Part shown: one piece after another, positions 6,162 through 6,838 of the stretch
How the letters are laid out: the number at the start of each line of letters is the position of its first letter
How positions within the stretch are numbered: the first letter of the stretch is position 1
From: an uncultured Bacilli bacterium
GTDB taxonomy: Bacteria > Bacillota_I > Bacilli_A > RF39 > UBA660
DNA length: 6,838 bases
Assembly (NCBI GenBank): GCA_947599755.1
Contig: CANQFO010000056.1
Span: 1 to 6,838, forward strand
Direction: 5' to 3'
Position numbers and translations under genes: made by a program
Notes under the pieces: model-generated
Told to the model about the DNA's origin: nothing
Seen by the model: only the letters and a program-made list of their open reading frames with translations
Database searches by the model: none

Positions 6162-6748
6162 TGAAAAAAAATCATGCAAAAACATATATCATTGTAGCGA
6201 TATTTCTATCTATTGTTGGAATTAGTATTGCTTATGCAGCATTAAGTCAACAATTACAGATAAAAACTAGTACAACCGTACAATCTAGTCAAACATCATG
6301 GAATGTTCATTTCATAAAAGCAGATGGATGCTTTACAACAGGAAATGTTAAAATAGGTACAATGACAATTCAAAATACTAGTATTACTATATCAAATTTT
6401 ATTTTACAAACACCAGGTGATGAAATACGTTGTTATTTTCATATTAAAAATGAAGGACAAATTAATGCCAAAATCTCATCAATAGACTATAAAGAACCAA
6501 CATTTACTGGAAGTGGCACTTCAAAAACAACAGATGAAGCATTAATAAAAAATAATTTATCACATACTATAGAACTATATAATAATGGTAATGATGCCAA
6601 AGCATTACCAACAGGAGAGAAATTCTATGTAGGTATAGATCGTTATTGTAGAGTAAGATTTACTTTATCCAACGCAATGACTACATTGCCAACTAACTCC
6701 GTAACTTTTACAAATGCAACATATACCATAAATTTTGAGCAAGCATAA
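6161..6748 (+). CDS. Exported small surface protein, tandem paralogue 2
   Basis: This 195-residue paralogue of the preceding gene has the same layout. The hydrophobic export segment (about 9-26) ends in AYA-AL, followed by QLQIKT, SSQTSWN (42-48), cysteines at 57 and 91, NAKISSI and FTGSG, and a C-terminal TLPTN...TYTINFEQA. An additional Cys occurs in the DRYCRVRF segment and has no counterpart in paralogue 1. From about residue 112 to 170 the two proteins are hard to align, whereas both ends are conserved. There is no anchor motif other than the N-terminal segment. The start is fixed by AGGAGG 5 nt upstream. Its promoter has an uninterrupted ten-G spacer, so it should be the more switchable of the two genes. 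A surface or extracellular role is inferred; the ligand or structural role is unknown. Confidence 0.9.
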   Translation: MKKNHAKTYIIVAIFLSIVGISIAYAALSQQLQIKTSTTVQSSQTSWNVHFIKADGCFTTGNVKIGTMTIQNTSITISNFILQTPGDEIRCYFHIKNEGQINAKISSIDYKEPTFTGSGTSKTTDEALIKNNLSHTIELYNNGNDAKALPTGEKFYVGIDRYCRVRFTLSNAMTTLPTNSVTFTNATYTINFEQA

Positions 6749-6803
6749 AAATAAACAAAACAAACGTATGTATGATTGACAAAACCTTGGGGGGGGGGGG
6801 GGG
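6749..6803 (+). repeat. Leader repeat, copy 3 (incomplete), with 15-G tract
   Basis: This copy is collinear with copies 1 and 2 from the stop codon through TTGACA (6776-6781) and AAACCTT, then runs into 15 G (6789-6803). The -10 region, ribosome site and coding start are missing because the interpretable sequence ends here. It implies a third array member beyond the window. The G count is unreliable this close to the end. Confidence 0.85.
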
Positions 6804-6838
6804 AAAAAAAAAAAAAGAAAAAAAAAAAAAAAAAAAAT
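6804..6838 (+). other. Low-complexity A run at the window end, probably assembly or read artefact
   Basis: This stretch is A apart from one G (6817) and a final T. Copies 1 and 2 have TGTAAACT at this point instead. A switch from poly-G to poly-A at a sequence end is typical of failed assembly through a homopolymer. It should not be treated as genuine sequence. Confidence 0.7.

Larger units (their letters stand above)
5354..6748 (+). repeat. Direct tandem duplication of a leader+gene unit (two complete units)
   Basis: The two units are 5354-6049 (696 bp) and 6050-6748 (699 bp). The leader and signal-peptide region are nearly identical, the C-terminal end is similar, and the central coding region diverges. 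A third unit begins at 6749 and is cut off. The repeat edge falls at the stop codon: TAAAAATAAAC occurs at 5351, 6047 and 6746. Confidence 0.92.

Noticed and set aside
5354..6803. CRISPR array or insertion sequence as the cause of the repeats
   Set aside because: The repeats are gene-length units with coding regions; there are no short regularly spaced repeats, transposase, terminal inverted repeats or target duplications.

Overview
The window reads as a low-GC Gram-positive (Bacillota, class Bacilli or a Mollicutes-like relative) chromosome fragment, probably a contig end from a gut-type genome. The reasons are the Gram-positive polymerase PolC, strongly A/T-biased codon use, AGGAGG-type ribosome sites, and a pair of small secreted proteins of a kind I associate with gut Bacilli. 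Every stop seen is TAA or TAG, and tryptophan is encoded by TGG, so nothing points to UGA recoding. The species cannot be named from this sequence.

Positions 1-3780 form a tight co-directional housekeeping block. It holds the 3' part of polC (open at the left edge), a DUF1653-type small protein, a gene whose product joins a VanY-like M15 peptidase domain to a complete TruB tRNA pseudouridine-55 synthase, and a TlyA-type rRNA 2'-O-methyltransferase. An AT-rich terminator-like hairpin overlaps the tlyA stop. Next comes a separately promoted Na+/Ca2+ exchanger-family membrane protein (3885-4835), then an unrecognised ORF (4859-5353) that has no ribosome site and looks N-terminally truncated.

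Positions 5354-6838 are the most unusual part. Two tandem paralogous genes (5465-6049 and 6161-6748) encode exported proteins of about 195 residues with near-identical ends and divergent middles. Each follows a nearly identical 111-bp leader. A third leader begins at 6749 and runs into the window end. Each leader carries an exact TTGACA box followed by a G tract, and both complete leaders then have TGTAAACT. The G tract therefore lies between the probable -35 and -10 boxes, the arrangement used for phase-variable promoters such as Neisseria porA. Each complete leader also holds a long inverted repeat that could hide the Shine-Dalgarno sequence in read-through RNA but not in RNA started at the local promoter. 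The model is a tandem, individually phase-variable surface-protein family. Its third G tract (15 G) coincides with the end of reliable sequence, as expected if the tract length is heterogeneous or unassemblable.

Main uncertainties are the true -10 position and transcription start, the activity of the M15 domain, whether 4859-5353 is a functional gene, and the last 35 bases, which look like artefact.
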